44,850 nt of DNA from Chrysochromulina parva. Taxonomy: Eukaryota > Haptophyta > Prymnesiales > Chrysochromulinaceae. Both the position numbers and the translations under genes were made by a program. Position 1 is the stretch's first letter. The number at the start of each line of letters is the position of its first letter. The stretch lies in the NCBI GenBank assembly GCA_002887195.1, contig PJAB01000085.1, forward strand, positions 1 to 44,850, read 5' to 3'. Below the pieces are notes generated by a model, which saw only the letters and a list, made by a program, of their open reading frames with translations, did not search any database and was not told the origin of the DNA. Below are positions 8,919 to 21,097 of this stretch, in pieces.

Positions 8919-9397
8919 GAGCTAGAAGACCGGACTAACATGTGAGAAGCTGGTCGTTCTACAAAAACAGCCCGCGGGTCTCATTTCGTTTTACATCGAA
9001 AGACGCGCCCGTGATCGCCCCAGAGCTGCGGAGGTGGGCACGTTGGCTACAAGTACAAGCGCGTCATCCGTTCCATCTCGACCACAACCGCACACAACTG
9101 TGCGTGATGGTTCCATCGGCCAGCGCCCCTCCCGCCCTTACATTACGAGACATGCTAACTCGTTCAGGCATCCCTCACTACCTGCCTCGCACGCTGAACG
9201 GAATCCGACACCACCACCACCACCGTCCGCAGCCGGCGCCAGCCGCTCCGGATTGCGACACTCACGTCAATGCCCCCACTCGAGCCACTAACCACAGTCC
9301 AACCACCCCCCCTGATCAGCAGGCGCGCTCTCCCCACGCGCATCACTGCCGCCTGTGCTCCCGAGCTTGCTCCAAGCGTCTTTGATGCCCGTCGCTG
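8919..9397. other. Intergenic between two convergent genes
   Basis: The stretch holds the 3' flanks of two convergent genes. It has a CACCAC-rich run at about 9209-9225 and small frames with no domain. Nothing further is seen. Confidence 0.55.
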
Positions 9398-12300
9398 TCA
9401 GCCGAGATCCATCGCATCTTCACGATCTGGCCGCTCGAGAGTGAGACCTGGCCGTTCGAGATTGAGACCTGCAATCAGTGGATGCAGCATGTCGTAGACA
9501 TCACCGGCAAGGTCGGGAGGGATCTTCGCCAGCTCGTCGCGCGTAACGTTCTTCTGACGCCGCGCAAGAAAGGCGGCATATTGATCCCCCGGGAAGAACA
9601 TGTCAGCGCCCTCCGGCTTCTCATTGCATGCGGCCACGTGAGCATGGTTCTCATCGTTTCTTGTCGAGGGATGCAGGCACCACGCGCAGAAATGCGCCGA
9701 GCAGCTGCGGCACTGGAGCGCGCAGCAGCCCTGGAAGTCGATGAAGGCGGTGCTACACCGCGGACAGCGGGGGGTGAGCAGCTGGGCGATTGCCATGTAG
9801 TGCGAGCGCACCAAACGCTCACGCTCGCTCAGCGCACTGAGCCGCGCGAGCTCCGCCTGCAGCAGCTCCTGCATCCTCGCCTCCGACTCCCGTGCCAGTC
9901 GCTGTTCGGTGAGCTGCTGGCGGCTGACCATGTAGGCCACAAACGTGTGGGAAGGCAGGGCGCGCGCAAGCGACGCCTCACTGAACGCGGGCGCGCGGCA
10001 CTCTCGCGGGTGGAGCGGGCAGCAGACATGGCCTTGTCGCATCACGTGCTGGCGTTGCATGCGCGCGCGCTCGGCCTCGTCATCGTCGCGGTTCCCGCTC
10101 GGCGGCATCTCGAGAGCCGCACGGCGCACGTGTGTGTTGAGGCAGTCGCGGCACGTCAAGTGTACTGGCTCATCCGGCCGACCGGGCGAGCAACACACCC
10201 CATCGGAGAGCTGCCGAGGCTCGAGGCAGATGACGCACTCGCGCGTACCCTCGAAGCGCCCCGCCAGGAGCGGCGCAAAGTATACGTGCTGCGCGGCATG
10301 GGCTGCCGAGGGACGTGCCGCCGGATCCTGACGCGTCAGCTGCTCGATCAACGCCGAGAGGGGCGGCGAGCGCCTTAGCGGCTCGTCAGGCACGACCGCC
10401 TCGATGGTGCGGCCGAGTGAGTAAAGATCGGCTGCGGCGCTCGCCTCGGCGCCCGCCTCGAGCTCGGGCGCCACGAAGCCATCGGTGCCCACGCGCGTCA
10501 CACCCATGTGCGTCTGCCGCCGCGCCACGGCGCGCGTCGCGCCGTCGTGCGAGATGTCGTAGTCGGCAATATGCGGCCGCCCCGCGGCATCGATGAGAAT
10601 GTTCTCAGGCTTGAGGTCAAGGTGGAAGACACGGTGGGCGTGCAGGTGCGCGAGCGCCTCGAGCACCAGCTGCAGCACCGTCGCCAGCGCGGTGTGGTCG
10701 GGCTGTTGCTGCTGCGCCCATTGGCGCAGCGTGCCGCGCGCATAAAACGGCATTTGCAGGTACAGGTTGGACTCAAAGGCGAAGATCGCCTCAATCTCGA
10801 CGATTCCCGGGTGATGCAGCCGCCGAAGCACGAGCGCCTCCTTGTAGCAGCGCGCGAGCGAGCGCGCGTCCGTCCGATACTCTTTCAGGGCCACGCGCCG
10901 GTCATCGAGGAGTGCCTGGTACACGACGTGATTCGACTGGAACTCGGTGTGCAGAACGCACGTCGCCTTGTCAAAGATGCCGCCGTCGATCGATTGGTAT
11001 TGGTGAAGGCTTCGGTGCTCGCGATAGATGGGCGCGAGCTCGAGCGGGACCGTCCGCGCCAGCCGCCGCTCCAGCTCCGGAAAGAGGTGCAGCTGCTCGT
11101 GCGCCTGTGCGTGGGCGTGGTGCAGCCGCGCCTCTATGGAGTTGACTGCGTCGCGGGCGGCCTGCAGCGCGGCCGCGGTGGCCACCGGATCGCCGGATGC
11201 ATTGAGCGGACGCGTCGCGCGGCGCAACTTGGTCGTGGCATCCTCCAAACTGTCTTGCCCCTCGACGAGCTCTGCATGGAACTGCTGCAACTCGGCCATG
11301 AGCGTCTGCACACCACCTGTGCGCGACAACCGCGCCGCTTCGAGGTGCATCGACCGCTCCGCCGCTAACTTAGACGCCTCGCCCAGCACGCTGGTGTAGT
11401 GCACCTCGAGCTGCCGTAGCCTCTCCACCTCAGCGCGGCTCGCGGCGAGCAGCGCGTGCAACGGGAAGGCTTCCACTGGGCTGTAGCTCTTCCAAAACGC
11501 ACTCTCAGCTGCGATCGCCGCGTGCAGAGCGCACAGCTCACCCACGATCGCAGCTGCGGGGGGTGCCGTCGAGGCCGCAAAGAGATCGACGGCAGACATT
11601 GCATGGCTGCAGCGCAAGGCCGCGGCCTCCGTCTGTTGCACCGTCGGAGGCGACATGTAGTTGTCAAGCATCGCCACCGCCGATCCGATGAGCGCTGTGC
11701 TGAGCGCTGTGCTCTCGCCATCAGCCGAAGCGAGCTTGGCGGCGTCGTCGTGTGACAGAGGCGGTCGGCTGCCGAGCCGTGGATCGATGGAGGCAGCGAC
11801 CTCGGTCGCGGATCGTGCGGCGCTCTCCATGGCATGCCTGCGCTGCTCCGTTGCCCTCACCATCTCCTCTAGCTCCCTGTCGCTGCCGGTGCCCACGAGG
11901 CTCAGTTTCCGGTCCTCGGCCACCTCGAGCGCCTTGATCAGCCGGTCACGGCTGCAGTCACGTGCGCTCTGCGCCGGCGCTAGCTCTGCATCCTCGGCCG
12001 AGGCGATCACCGCTTGCTTTGCTTGGTAGTCATCCCGCGACTCGTTCAATGCAACTGGATCAACACGGCGCCCATCATCCAAGGCGACCGATGGCTCTCC
12101 CAATAGCCCTCGTCTGTGACTAGCGAGCGCCACGGGCGAGAGGGCTGTGTTGGGCGCCACGGGCGAGAGCGTGCACTGTGTGGCCGCCTCGCGAAGCAGA
12201 CGCACCACCTCGCCGAAGGCGCTGAGCGCGGCCTCGTTGGGCCCACGACGGCGGCGGCGTATCTCGGGGAGCCGCTCCATCACGCTGCAAAGCAGCAGCG

Positions 12301-15300
12301 TCGCCGAGTTGCTTCCAGTGCGCCCGACGGCCGTATGGACCGCTGTGATGGCCTCTCCCGATAGTGATTGGTTGAGGCGCCGCTTGAGCCGGCAAGCTAG
12401 GAAGCCCCGCGCGGCTGCCTGCAGCCGTGTCGCGCCGTTCGCCCGTCGGCTCAGGTAGCGGCGGGCAGCACTTTGCAGTTTCGTATGCTCAACGGTCAGG
12501 CCGTAGTCGTCGGGCGTAAAGTGACGGCGCACGCCAAGACTCTCCAGCAGCCTTGGAAAGAAGGCGTGGCAGGCTGGATGGAGGCAGTGGAGGCGAGGGT
12601 TGAGTGAGTACGACTGGAGAGCTGGCTGCGAGGTGGGCACGAATTCTGCCAATGTGCGGCTGTTGTAGGTGCCGCAGCGCGGGTTGTTGCAGGAATCTGC
12701 ACTGAGCTGCGTGCTGCAGCACGCCATGCAGAGGTAGCGTGTGGGCCCGGCCTCCGCAGGCTCAGCCTCGCTCTGCTTACTGAGCGCCACTTCGGAGGGC
12801 AACCTCATTACCACACCGCCCAAACTGGTATGCTGCCCTCTCTCATCTTGAGCACTGACGGGCACGCATCGCAAGCTCGCTAGGTCTTCCTTCCATTGTG
12901 GCTCGATCTGGTCCCAATCATCCGAATCCGCGAGTGCGGCGTACAGTGCCACCACCTGCTCTATGGACGGCTGGAACTCCTCTTGGCCCGCATCATGGCC
13001 CGCATCGGCCGCCGCGGGCGGCGAGATGGCACGCAGCTGCATGAGCAGCACCTCAAGTGGAACTCGCTCGTTCCAGCCTAACATGTCCGCGAGCCTGGGC
13101 GGAGCGAGTGGGGCATCGGACTTGAGCACCTGACTAGAGGCCGACACCAGGAAACGTTTCGCGTAAGGCTGTACGGCGGCGCACGGCGCAAAGGGAGTTC
13201 CATGCACGCCCGCCGGCCAGGGCACGCCCGGCTCGCCCTGCGCCATCACAGGCAGCTTCAGATCTCCCAGGAGCTCCACCACAAAGTCCTCACTGCTCAT
13301 CGGTGCCACGTGTAGCCGTTGAGCGGGTACCCGCACGGGCTGTTCGCCAAAAAGGGTCGCGTGGTTGAGCACAAGGCAGGCCCAGACAGCCTCCGAAGCC
13401 TGGCCCGACTCTACTCGCCGCGCCGCCGCCAGGATGCCGCGCCGACTGTCCATGCCAAGCCGCTCGAGCTGCGCCGTCGGAACGGTGCTACGCAGCGTGG
13501 CATCTGGCGCAAAGAACACAGCGTCGAACCCCTCATTGTTGACCTCAGGCGCCACGTTCGACACGGTATCTGGATGAGTCAGCTCACTGAGTCGAAGCAG
13601 TCCTAAGGGAGAGTTGATGCAGGGCAGATTCTTCAACGCGTCGAAGGCGCGCTCGCCACCTTCGCTGACGAGGCTGTCCAAGTTGCTGAGCATATGCGCG
13701 ACAAACTCGCCGGCCTCGGGTACGGTCTGCATGAGCGAAGACAACCGCGGGAAGATCTCTTCGATGTAAAAGTCAACCGTCTTCAGCTGCGGCACGCCCA
13801 GCAGGCCGAGCAGCCGCTCCTCATCGACATCCGCGCACTGCAGCCATCGCGCTCCAGCCGGGCCGGCCAGACCCTTAAGGCAGGCACCGACCGAGAGCCA
13901 CCACGCTGGATGCGGCTCATCCACACGTCTCGCACCGAGCAACTTTGGCAGGAGTGACACTTGTCGATGCCATCCCGATTCTGCCTGCACTGCCTCAGGT
14001 ATAGTGAACACGGGTAAATCAAGGATGGCTGCTTTCAGGTTGTTCACCACGAGGCGCGAAAACCCTCCGCTCGTATTCACCGAGCTGAGAATGGCAAGCA
14101 GCTGCGGATAACAGTGCAGTACCCAACGTCGCAAAGCCGCACCATTCTCTGGAGCGGAGACCCAGGCACGAAGCTCTGGGACACACTCATGCAAAAGGGT
14201 GCCGACCCACACGTCGAGCTGAAGATTCTTATCCTCACGGCTGTCAGCGTCCATTCGCTTCACAGCCATCAAGTTGGAGCACAATGCACCCTTCACCCTG
14301 ACTGGGTCGGAATGGCCAGGCATGCCAGAGGTCGTCTCATGTGCACGGGCGCTCGCAAGCTTAGTGACAAACTCGAGGAGCTTCCCTTCGCCTACACCGT
14401 TCATGGCGTGTGTGTCGACCACACGGTGCACCTGATAGAGGAATGCGTCCACCCAGCCTGTTGGCTCTGAAGCCTCTCTGGTGAGCCCAATATCAGTGAG
14501 AAACTCTGGGCTCAGCAGTGCAAGACGCGGAGCCTGGTTGCCTCGGAGATCCCGCTGGAGTTGGATTGTGGCCCAATGCAGCTGCCACGGCGCCTGGGGC
14601 GCAGCAAGGATGGGCAGAAATGGCAGACCTGAAAGCTCGTGCATGTGAGGGTTTCCAGTGATTAGGAGCGGAGTGTCGAGAGTGATTTGCTCGTATAGAC
14701 AGAAGAGCAGCAGCTTGACTCCCGAGATGCGGCTGAGGTGTTCCAGCCAGGCCATCTTGCCAGGCCACTGAGCTTCGGTTCTGCGAAAGAATCTGCGTGC
14801 TACCTGCGGATCGATCTGCTTGAGCGTCGACAAATCGAGCGCCTGCAGTGCGTCTTGGAGCAGTTTGAGTACCGGCGAAGGCAACACCACTTCCAGTACA
14901 GCCACGCCCGCGCGCGAGAGCTCGTCGTTTGCCGTCTGCCGAAGTGCCCTCCTGATGCCATCATTGGGCAGATCTTGCTCTGCTCGCAGCATCACCTTTG
15001 GCTCCCCACGTGCGTCACGTGCGGGCGAAAGCCAGCGCTCGCGCCCAGGCAGGACCTTGAGATGTACAATGCGGCGATACACTGCCTTCACCATGCTTTG
15101 AAACGACTCCGCGACCTCCGTTGGCCATAGCGTGAAGAAGTGTCCCGGCGGCACCATTTCCGCTACCTTGACCAGCACCGCACTGTAACACAGCGAGACA
15201 ACATCCGAGATCAGCAACTGGTTCCAGAGGGCCTTGACGGAGGCTTCACCCTGCAGCCCATCGCGCATCGTCCAGAGCTTCTCGCGCCCATCGATCACTT

Positions 15301-18300
15301 CGAATGAGCCGTTCACGTGCACCGGCAGGCCTGTCTTAATCGGCAGCGGGAGGGACGAGAAGGCACGGCCCTCGATAGGCTCTTGCTCAAGTTTAGCAGC
15401 CACCCCCACCCACGGAATCAGCTTCAGACCAAGCCCCTCGTTGCTCAGGCACAAGGTACGCATCTCTTCCGTCATCGTCAGCGCATTGCAGACTAGCCAT
15501 CGGCTCTCTGATATTGGCTGCTCGGGCGCAATTGGAGAGGTCACGCGCATCGTGAGCATACAACTCTCGATGATCGCTTCTGCCGTCACTAGATGTTGAT
15601 ACAGCTGCTCGTGCTGGGGCATACTCTGCATGCACTGCGCAACAGCACGCGCGCCGCTTGCCCACTCTTCCTGACGCTCGACACGGAATCGGAGCTTAGT
15701 ATGGAAATTACTAATGTTGCTTCGGGTAGGCCGTCCTCCCGGGCCGCGTGCGTAGACTTCAATGCGGCGCACATTCTTCAAGAAGAGTAATATCTCGGGG
15801 CCACGCGCGCGCAGACGATCCAACAACTGATGCGCCTTGTCGTGCGAGTACGGGCCGCCTAGCTTCGATCTGTCGCTAGCGCGCCGAAGCGGCAGGCGTA
15901 ACAATGTGCCGCGGTACCGAGAGCGCATATCCCAGTGAGTGTCGCCATCATCACCACCGCCAAAGAGGCAAAGTGGACTAAACTGGTCAGCAAAGTCGGT
16001 AGGGCTTGAAGCTGCGTCGCCATCATAGTCGGCACCGACTGCCAGTTTTACCTCAGTGCCGCCGTCAGCAAAGGCGCGCCGGTGGGGATCAAAGAAGAGC
16101 CAGCGGTGGTTGCTGAGTAAGGCGGGAGTGTCGGTCAGGTGATACATGGAGTTGATTCCTGGGCGGAACAGACCGCTGGTGGCTCGCCCAGCCTGGCTAT
16201 CGGACCGGATGTAGCGGATTGCAAAGCAGTCTTCATCATCCGGAAGGCCAACCCCGTTATTGTAGCAGTAGAGACCCGGTCCCTGCGACGACTCATCACC
16301 TTCGTATACGTGCTCCTGAAGCTGAGGCCACAACGATAGCGTGCCGTGCTGCACGCCCTCTTCTTCCAGCACCAGACGTACGACGGTGGCGCCCGAATCG
16401 TCTGCGTGTTGCAGCAGCTCGTCCAGGACTGCATCGCCATCAGGGTACTGGCCAAGTATTCCTTTGATCTCATTGAGGATGGAGTCCGACATGAACGCCT
16501 CGTCAGTACCCTGTCGATCTCCCTGAAGCAAGGCGCGAATCGTCTTCTCCGCCGGCTTCTCTTCAAACGGCACCGTGCGAGCCTCAGAGACTGCCCATTT
16601 AACATCGGCGGCATCAAAGGCTTGACGCACTCCGAGCATGTCCATGACTGTCTCACAGTGCTGCTGCAGCCACGGTGGCAGCTTGAAGAGGTGCGGCATG
16701 AGGTTAGCGCCGCCGCACCCGCTCTTTGCGACGCGCAATGGAGCGACGAAGCAGAAGCGATCTTCGAGCCACACACACGCAGTGACTCCCACCCTTTGAA
16801 GGTGCGCCGAATCTTGGTCAGAGGGCTGCTCAGGCTTCAAGCTGCACAGTACACGATCCAGAGCCTCGTAGAGCTTCCTCATGTGCCCGCTGAACTCTGT
16901 ATGTTGCGCCCGATTCAGATCTTCCACGGAGACCAATGCCATGGCTTGAAGCTGTGCCAGTAAGACTGACAAAGGTGGCGGCTGGTTCCACCCGAAGAAA
17001 CTTTTCACCTCGGCAGGCAGCGGCGAGAGATGGCAAAGCAGGCGTGTGGACGCGGAGACGAGTGGAGCATCACTCTCAGGTCGGACGTCGCACGCTCTGG
17101 CACGAGGCGACGAATGTCTCTCCTCAGGCAAGGGCAGGACCCCACGGTCGTCGACACGGACTGGAAGCCACTCGATACTACACATCTCCGATCTGAATGC
17201 CTCAAGAGCCATCGTGGTGTCAGTCTCGCCACAGACGAGCAAAGTGTCATTGCAAATATGCTGCAGGAGAGCCGCTGAGAGATCGCAATCTCCGTCCATT
17301 TGGCTGCTCTCGATAGCCAGGTCCACGACAAATCGACGCGTCACGCTGGTCCTCAGACCGAGTGTCTCGAGGGCCTGAAGCTCGGAAGGATCCTCGCACG
17401 TCAGCAGCCACCTGAGCTGGATGAAGCGCGCGTGACAGGTTGCCTTGCTCAGGGCTTCTCCCAGTGGAGTCATGAGGATGCACTTATGAAAGAGCTCCGA
17501 GGGACGGTGCAGTGAGCCGTCTTCCGACGGCACAAAGGCCATCTCCATCAGTGCTGCTTCAATCTCGGCGCCCATCTCTCCCTCTTTGAGCTGTGTCAAG
17601 CTACGCAGGACCTGGTGCATCACGTGATCGCTGAGCTCTTGTGGCAGATCATCGATCCTAGGCAACACGTGCTGCATGTAGAACGAGCTCAACTCAAGCT
17701 TGGGCACATTGAGATTATGCAGGAGTTGGTTGAGTTTCACGTCCGTGACACAGAGGCCAACCGCGGGGTTTGTGAAGTTGCGTAGAAAGATGACCCTCTC
17801 GTGGCCAAGCTTGCAAAGCTGATCGAGTAACTTGGCGTTGAAGCTGTCGACGCCGACATCGACGGGCGGTAGCATGTGCACTTCCAGATCGATGGATGTG
17901 AAGTCCTCAGCAAATCCTGCGACCTGGAATATAGGTAGCGAGCGTACAAGGCGCGATTTCGTGAGCACATCATACGAGGCGCCCACGTCCTCCTGGCCAG
18001 CAGTGCACGTTTGCTCATGCGCGATCACCACCTCGTATGTGCTCACGAAATCGCAATGGTCGCATTGGAAGATCTCTTCGCCGTCCTCTGCAGGACGAGC
18101 ATCAGACAGGGCATTGCGAAAAACGTGGACGCCTGATGTCAGGAAGTCGCGCAGGGAGTGGCGTTCAGCAGGTGTAGCCTCGACGAGCCGTTGCTCTGCG
18201 AGGAGCGCCGACGTCCTACCTGATGCTGCGCTGTCCCGATCTGCTGCTGCATCTAAAGGCGTGGAGCGCAGCGCCTCTTGCAGCGCTTGAAGTGCCGACT

Positions 18301-20876
18301 CGACGCTCAGCAGCGGTGTACAAGCAACCAAGTCAGGGTGCATCGAGAGGGCCTCCGACTGATGCGCCTGGAGCCGATGCGTGTACCACTCCTGCACTGC
18401 CGGGTGGAGATACACACAGCCGAGCCGCTCCAGGCATCGTTGGAGAAGATCACTCGAGCCGTCCGGCACCTGCAGCATCGTTGTGTGGCCGAATGCGTGG
18501 GCAGTCCCGTCGGTGGAAGGGATCATCGGCCAGGAGTTGAACACGTCGGGGACAACACTCGCTGCATGATGGCGTGAAATAAAGGCCCACACGCGTGCGA
18601 GCTCCGCCGCGGAGCGTCCGTCCTCCACGTCGTCGTCATCTGCCAGTCGCTGATGCGTCTGGTGCTCCCAGTGTGCCGGTAGCACTAAGCGCGGCAGCAA
18701 CTCCAGAGGCAACTTTGGCAGCAAGCTAAGCTTGCCACTGAAAGCATCGACGTCGACGAGCTCGTGCAAGTGGGCCCAGAGCAGAGAGGTAGGATGGACA
18801 GACATCACGAGGGCTGGCGTCAGGCGCAACATCAAGTCCTCGGCCGAGCACAACACGACGCAGATTGCGCTGGATGCGAAGCTGGTTCGGTTGCCGTTCC
18901 TCAACGAGATGAGAGGCAGCTGGCTCACCTCGTCGCGGATGCGGCGCGCTTGCTCCTTCTCCTCTGCTGAGGACGCCGAGGCTGGGTCGAGTGCTTCACT
19001 GCAAAGATCTGAAAGACAGTACTGAAGCAGCTCTTGGCACTGCGCATCGTTGAGCTCGCCCTCCCAGCCGCTGTGCAGGGTCACAAGATGGTTGCGCACC
19101 ACAGCAGGGGTGGCTTTTGCGATCGAGTTGGGGTTGGCGCCGCTCCGTGAGCTTGTGTGCACACAGGCGCTACGCAGCAGCATCTCCACTCCGGGCGGCG
19201 GCTCGACGATCGGAAGCTCGAGGAGCATGAGCGTCGAGCGCAACTCATGGTCCATTTCGGCCGTGGGGAAGAACGCGGCGGTGGGTGCGATCCACTGTCC
19301 GGCGCCTTTGCCGCTCTCGAACCGAAGACATTTGCGCTCGAGCAGCAGCACGTACCTGTGGAAACGGGCGGCATGAAGGCGTGAGGGCAGAGCCCCTCGG
19401 GGGCTGGCTGCGTGAGGGTTCGTGATGCACGATGCGTTACAGCTCATCGACTAGCTGAGCCCAAGGCTCCGCTGGTCGAGCATGCGGCCAGATCTCGTAA
19501 TACTCCGACCAAGTGTTCGTGAGCTCTTGCGCCGCCTCGATCAAGGCCACGTAGCACGGTGCCACCACCGACGCTAACAGAGCCGCGTTCCAGTTGGCTT
19601 TGAGCAAGGCCAATCCGACGCCCGACGTGTCGGTCCAGACGTCGCGCCGGCTGGTGCTCAGTTCGAAGAAGCCATTGATGTGCACTGGCAGGCCTGTGTG
19701 CGGCGGCAGCGGAAGCGTGCAAAAGGGCCGGCCTCGTACTGCGAGCTCAATGCGCGACCGTTTGAAGCTCGGGCCAGCCCCCTCGAGCTGACGGGTAGGC
19801 TGCTGCAGTCGTGCGGCCACGCCACCCCATGGCAGCGGCCTGAGCCCGCGGCTGAGCACGTCTTGATCCACGCTCATCTCCAGTGCTTTGCCGCCACCAA
19901 AGGCTTGCGCGACCAACCAGGTGTACGCCTCGCCTTCGGCGCTGCCGGCCTGGGACAGTCTCACGCTCAAATGATCCAAAAAGTGGTGCACGCCCAGCCG
20001 TGTGAGGTCCTGCGTGGCTCGTCTGTCCAGTAGCTCTCGTAAGTGGGCTCTCGGCATTGAATCGGCGGTTCCACAGGCGCACGTCTTCTGCTTGGCGAGC
20101 AGCCGAGGCGCCGCCTCGCCGACCCGCCATTCATAGACTTCGACTGTGTGCACGCACTGCAGGAACAGGACGAGATCCGGCAGCGACTCCACGAACTTCT
20201 TGAGCAGATCGTCGGCGTCGCTCAGCGAGTACGGCCGCGGTGAGATGCCTTCACCAGCCGAGCCGCGAACGTGGGCCCTGGTGCGCAGCGGCAGCCGAAA
20301 GATGGTCCCGTTGAATTCTTTGGCCGGGTCGCAGCCAAAGATCCGCCATGGCGCGAATTGATCAGGCGCACTGTCGACGTGTCGCTGGTGGAGGTTGAAG
20401 CCAATGCCGGTGTCGCCGTTGGCGAGGTGCTTCTGGCTGGGGTCAAGGAACAAAAGACGCTTGCCAGTCAGAAGACCCGGGCAGTCGGTCACATGATAGC
20501 AGCTATTGAACCCCAGCCCAAACTTGCCAGTCTTGGTACGGCCGTCCGCATCATTTTTGAGCGAGTTGCCCACGCTCTGAATGCTAGCGAGGTCCTTCTC
20601 GGTGAACCTTTCGTCGTTGTACGTGCAGATGGCTGGGCCCTGGAATGAAGCGAGGCGACCCTCGAGAAGTAGCTTGCGGTCCGGATGTTTTCGACGGTCG
20701 AGCATGACCTTGAAAGTGCTTGCGCCCGCATCGTCTGCATTTTGCACCATCTCTTTGAGTAGCCCATCCTCAGGGTAGTTGGCGAGACATTCGCGGAGGC
20801 GTGCGCAGAGGTCGACGCGCTGGCCAAACTGGAACATGTCCTCAAGAGGAGACTCGCGCCGAGCCCGCTGAGACAT
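9398..20876 (-). CDS. Giant sacsin - IQ - coiled coil - protein kinase - RBR-like E3 fusion
   Basis: Exon 1 (19441-20876) and exon 2 (9398-19355) join across an 85-bp intron (donor CT^GTAACG, acceptor TTCCACAG^G), giving an intact frame of 3,797 residues. Domains in order: sacsin repeat region 1, an HSP90-like ATPase (about 15-450), with KEMVQNADDAG (N46) and TGKFGLGFNSCYHVTD; a C2H2-like finger (CDHCDF...HEQTC); sacsin repeat 2 (about 1430-1800), degenerate, with QHADDSG and GLFRPGINSMYHLTD; a four-Cys ribbon (CMAC...CNNPRC); two IQ-like helices (about 2770-2810); a coiled coil; a kinase (about 3270-3505) with VALKEY, HLDLKPEN, DYD instead of DFG, and APE; and cysteine clusters like an RBR ligase (about 3515-3720), with CVICLE, HLTCRDC, CPRCSTAF and a GCCALQC...CAWC RING2-like end. 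Human sacsin instead ends in DnaJ and HEPN domains. The likely role is protein quality control; this is inference. The gene is divergent from the TBC gene. Confidence 0.9.
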
Positions 20877-21097
20877 GGTTCGCCGCGCTCGTGCCCTAGG
20901 CGCGGCGAGCCGGAGGGACGGCGAGGGACGCCGGGGCGGCGCGTTCGCGCGCGGGCGGGCGGGCGGCTCTTCCGTTGTCGTGCAACAAGTTTTCTTGCTT
21001 GCTTGTGTTCAGCTGTTGTCTTTCGTAGGCGCCGTGCCGGTGTGAAATCCGGTTACGGCCGCGCTCTCGGTTCAAGCTGCCGAAGCCGCAGTCAAAC
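20877..21097. promoter_or_regulatory. Divergent promoter, sacsin fusion and TBC gene
   Basis: These 221 bp between divergent start codons must carry both 5' flanks. They include a G/C-rich half next to the sacsin gene and a GCTTGCTTG/TGTTGTC stretch at about 20990-21020. No named element was recognised. Confidence 0.5.

Noticed and set aside
8942..9385. Plus-strand frame of 147 codons
   Set aside because: His/Pro/Ser-rich, built on a CACCAC run; no domain or homolog-like pattern.
9482..11368. Plus-strand frames opposite the kinase and RBR region
   Set aside because: No domain, biased composition, and fully overlapped by the recognised kinase.
19356..19440. Sacsin gene read as two overlapping genes (start in 19447, stop at 19437)
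   Set aside because: An 85-bp GT-AG intron joins them with exact phase, and the protein runs on smoothly.
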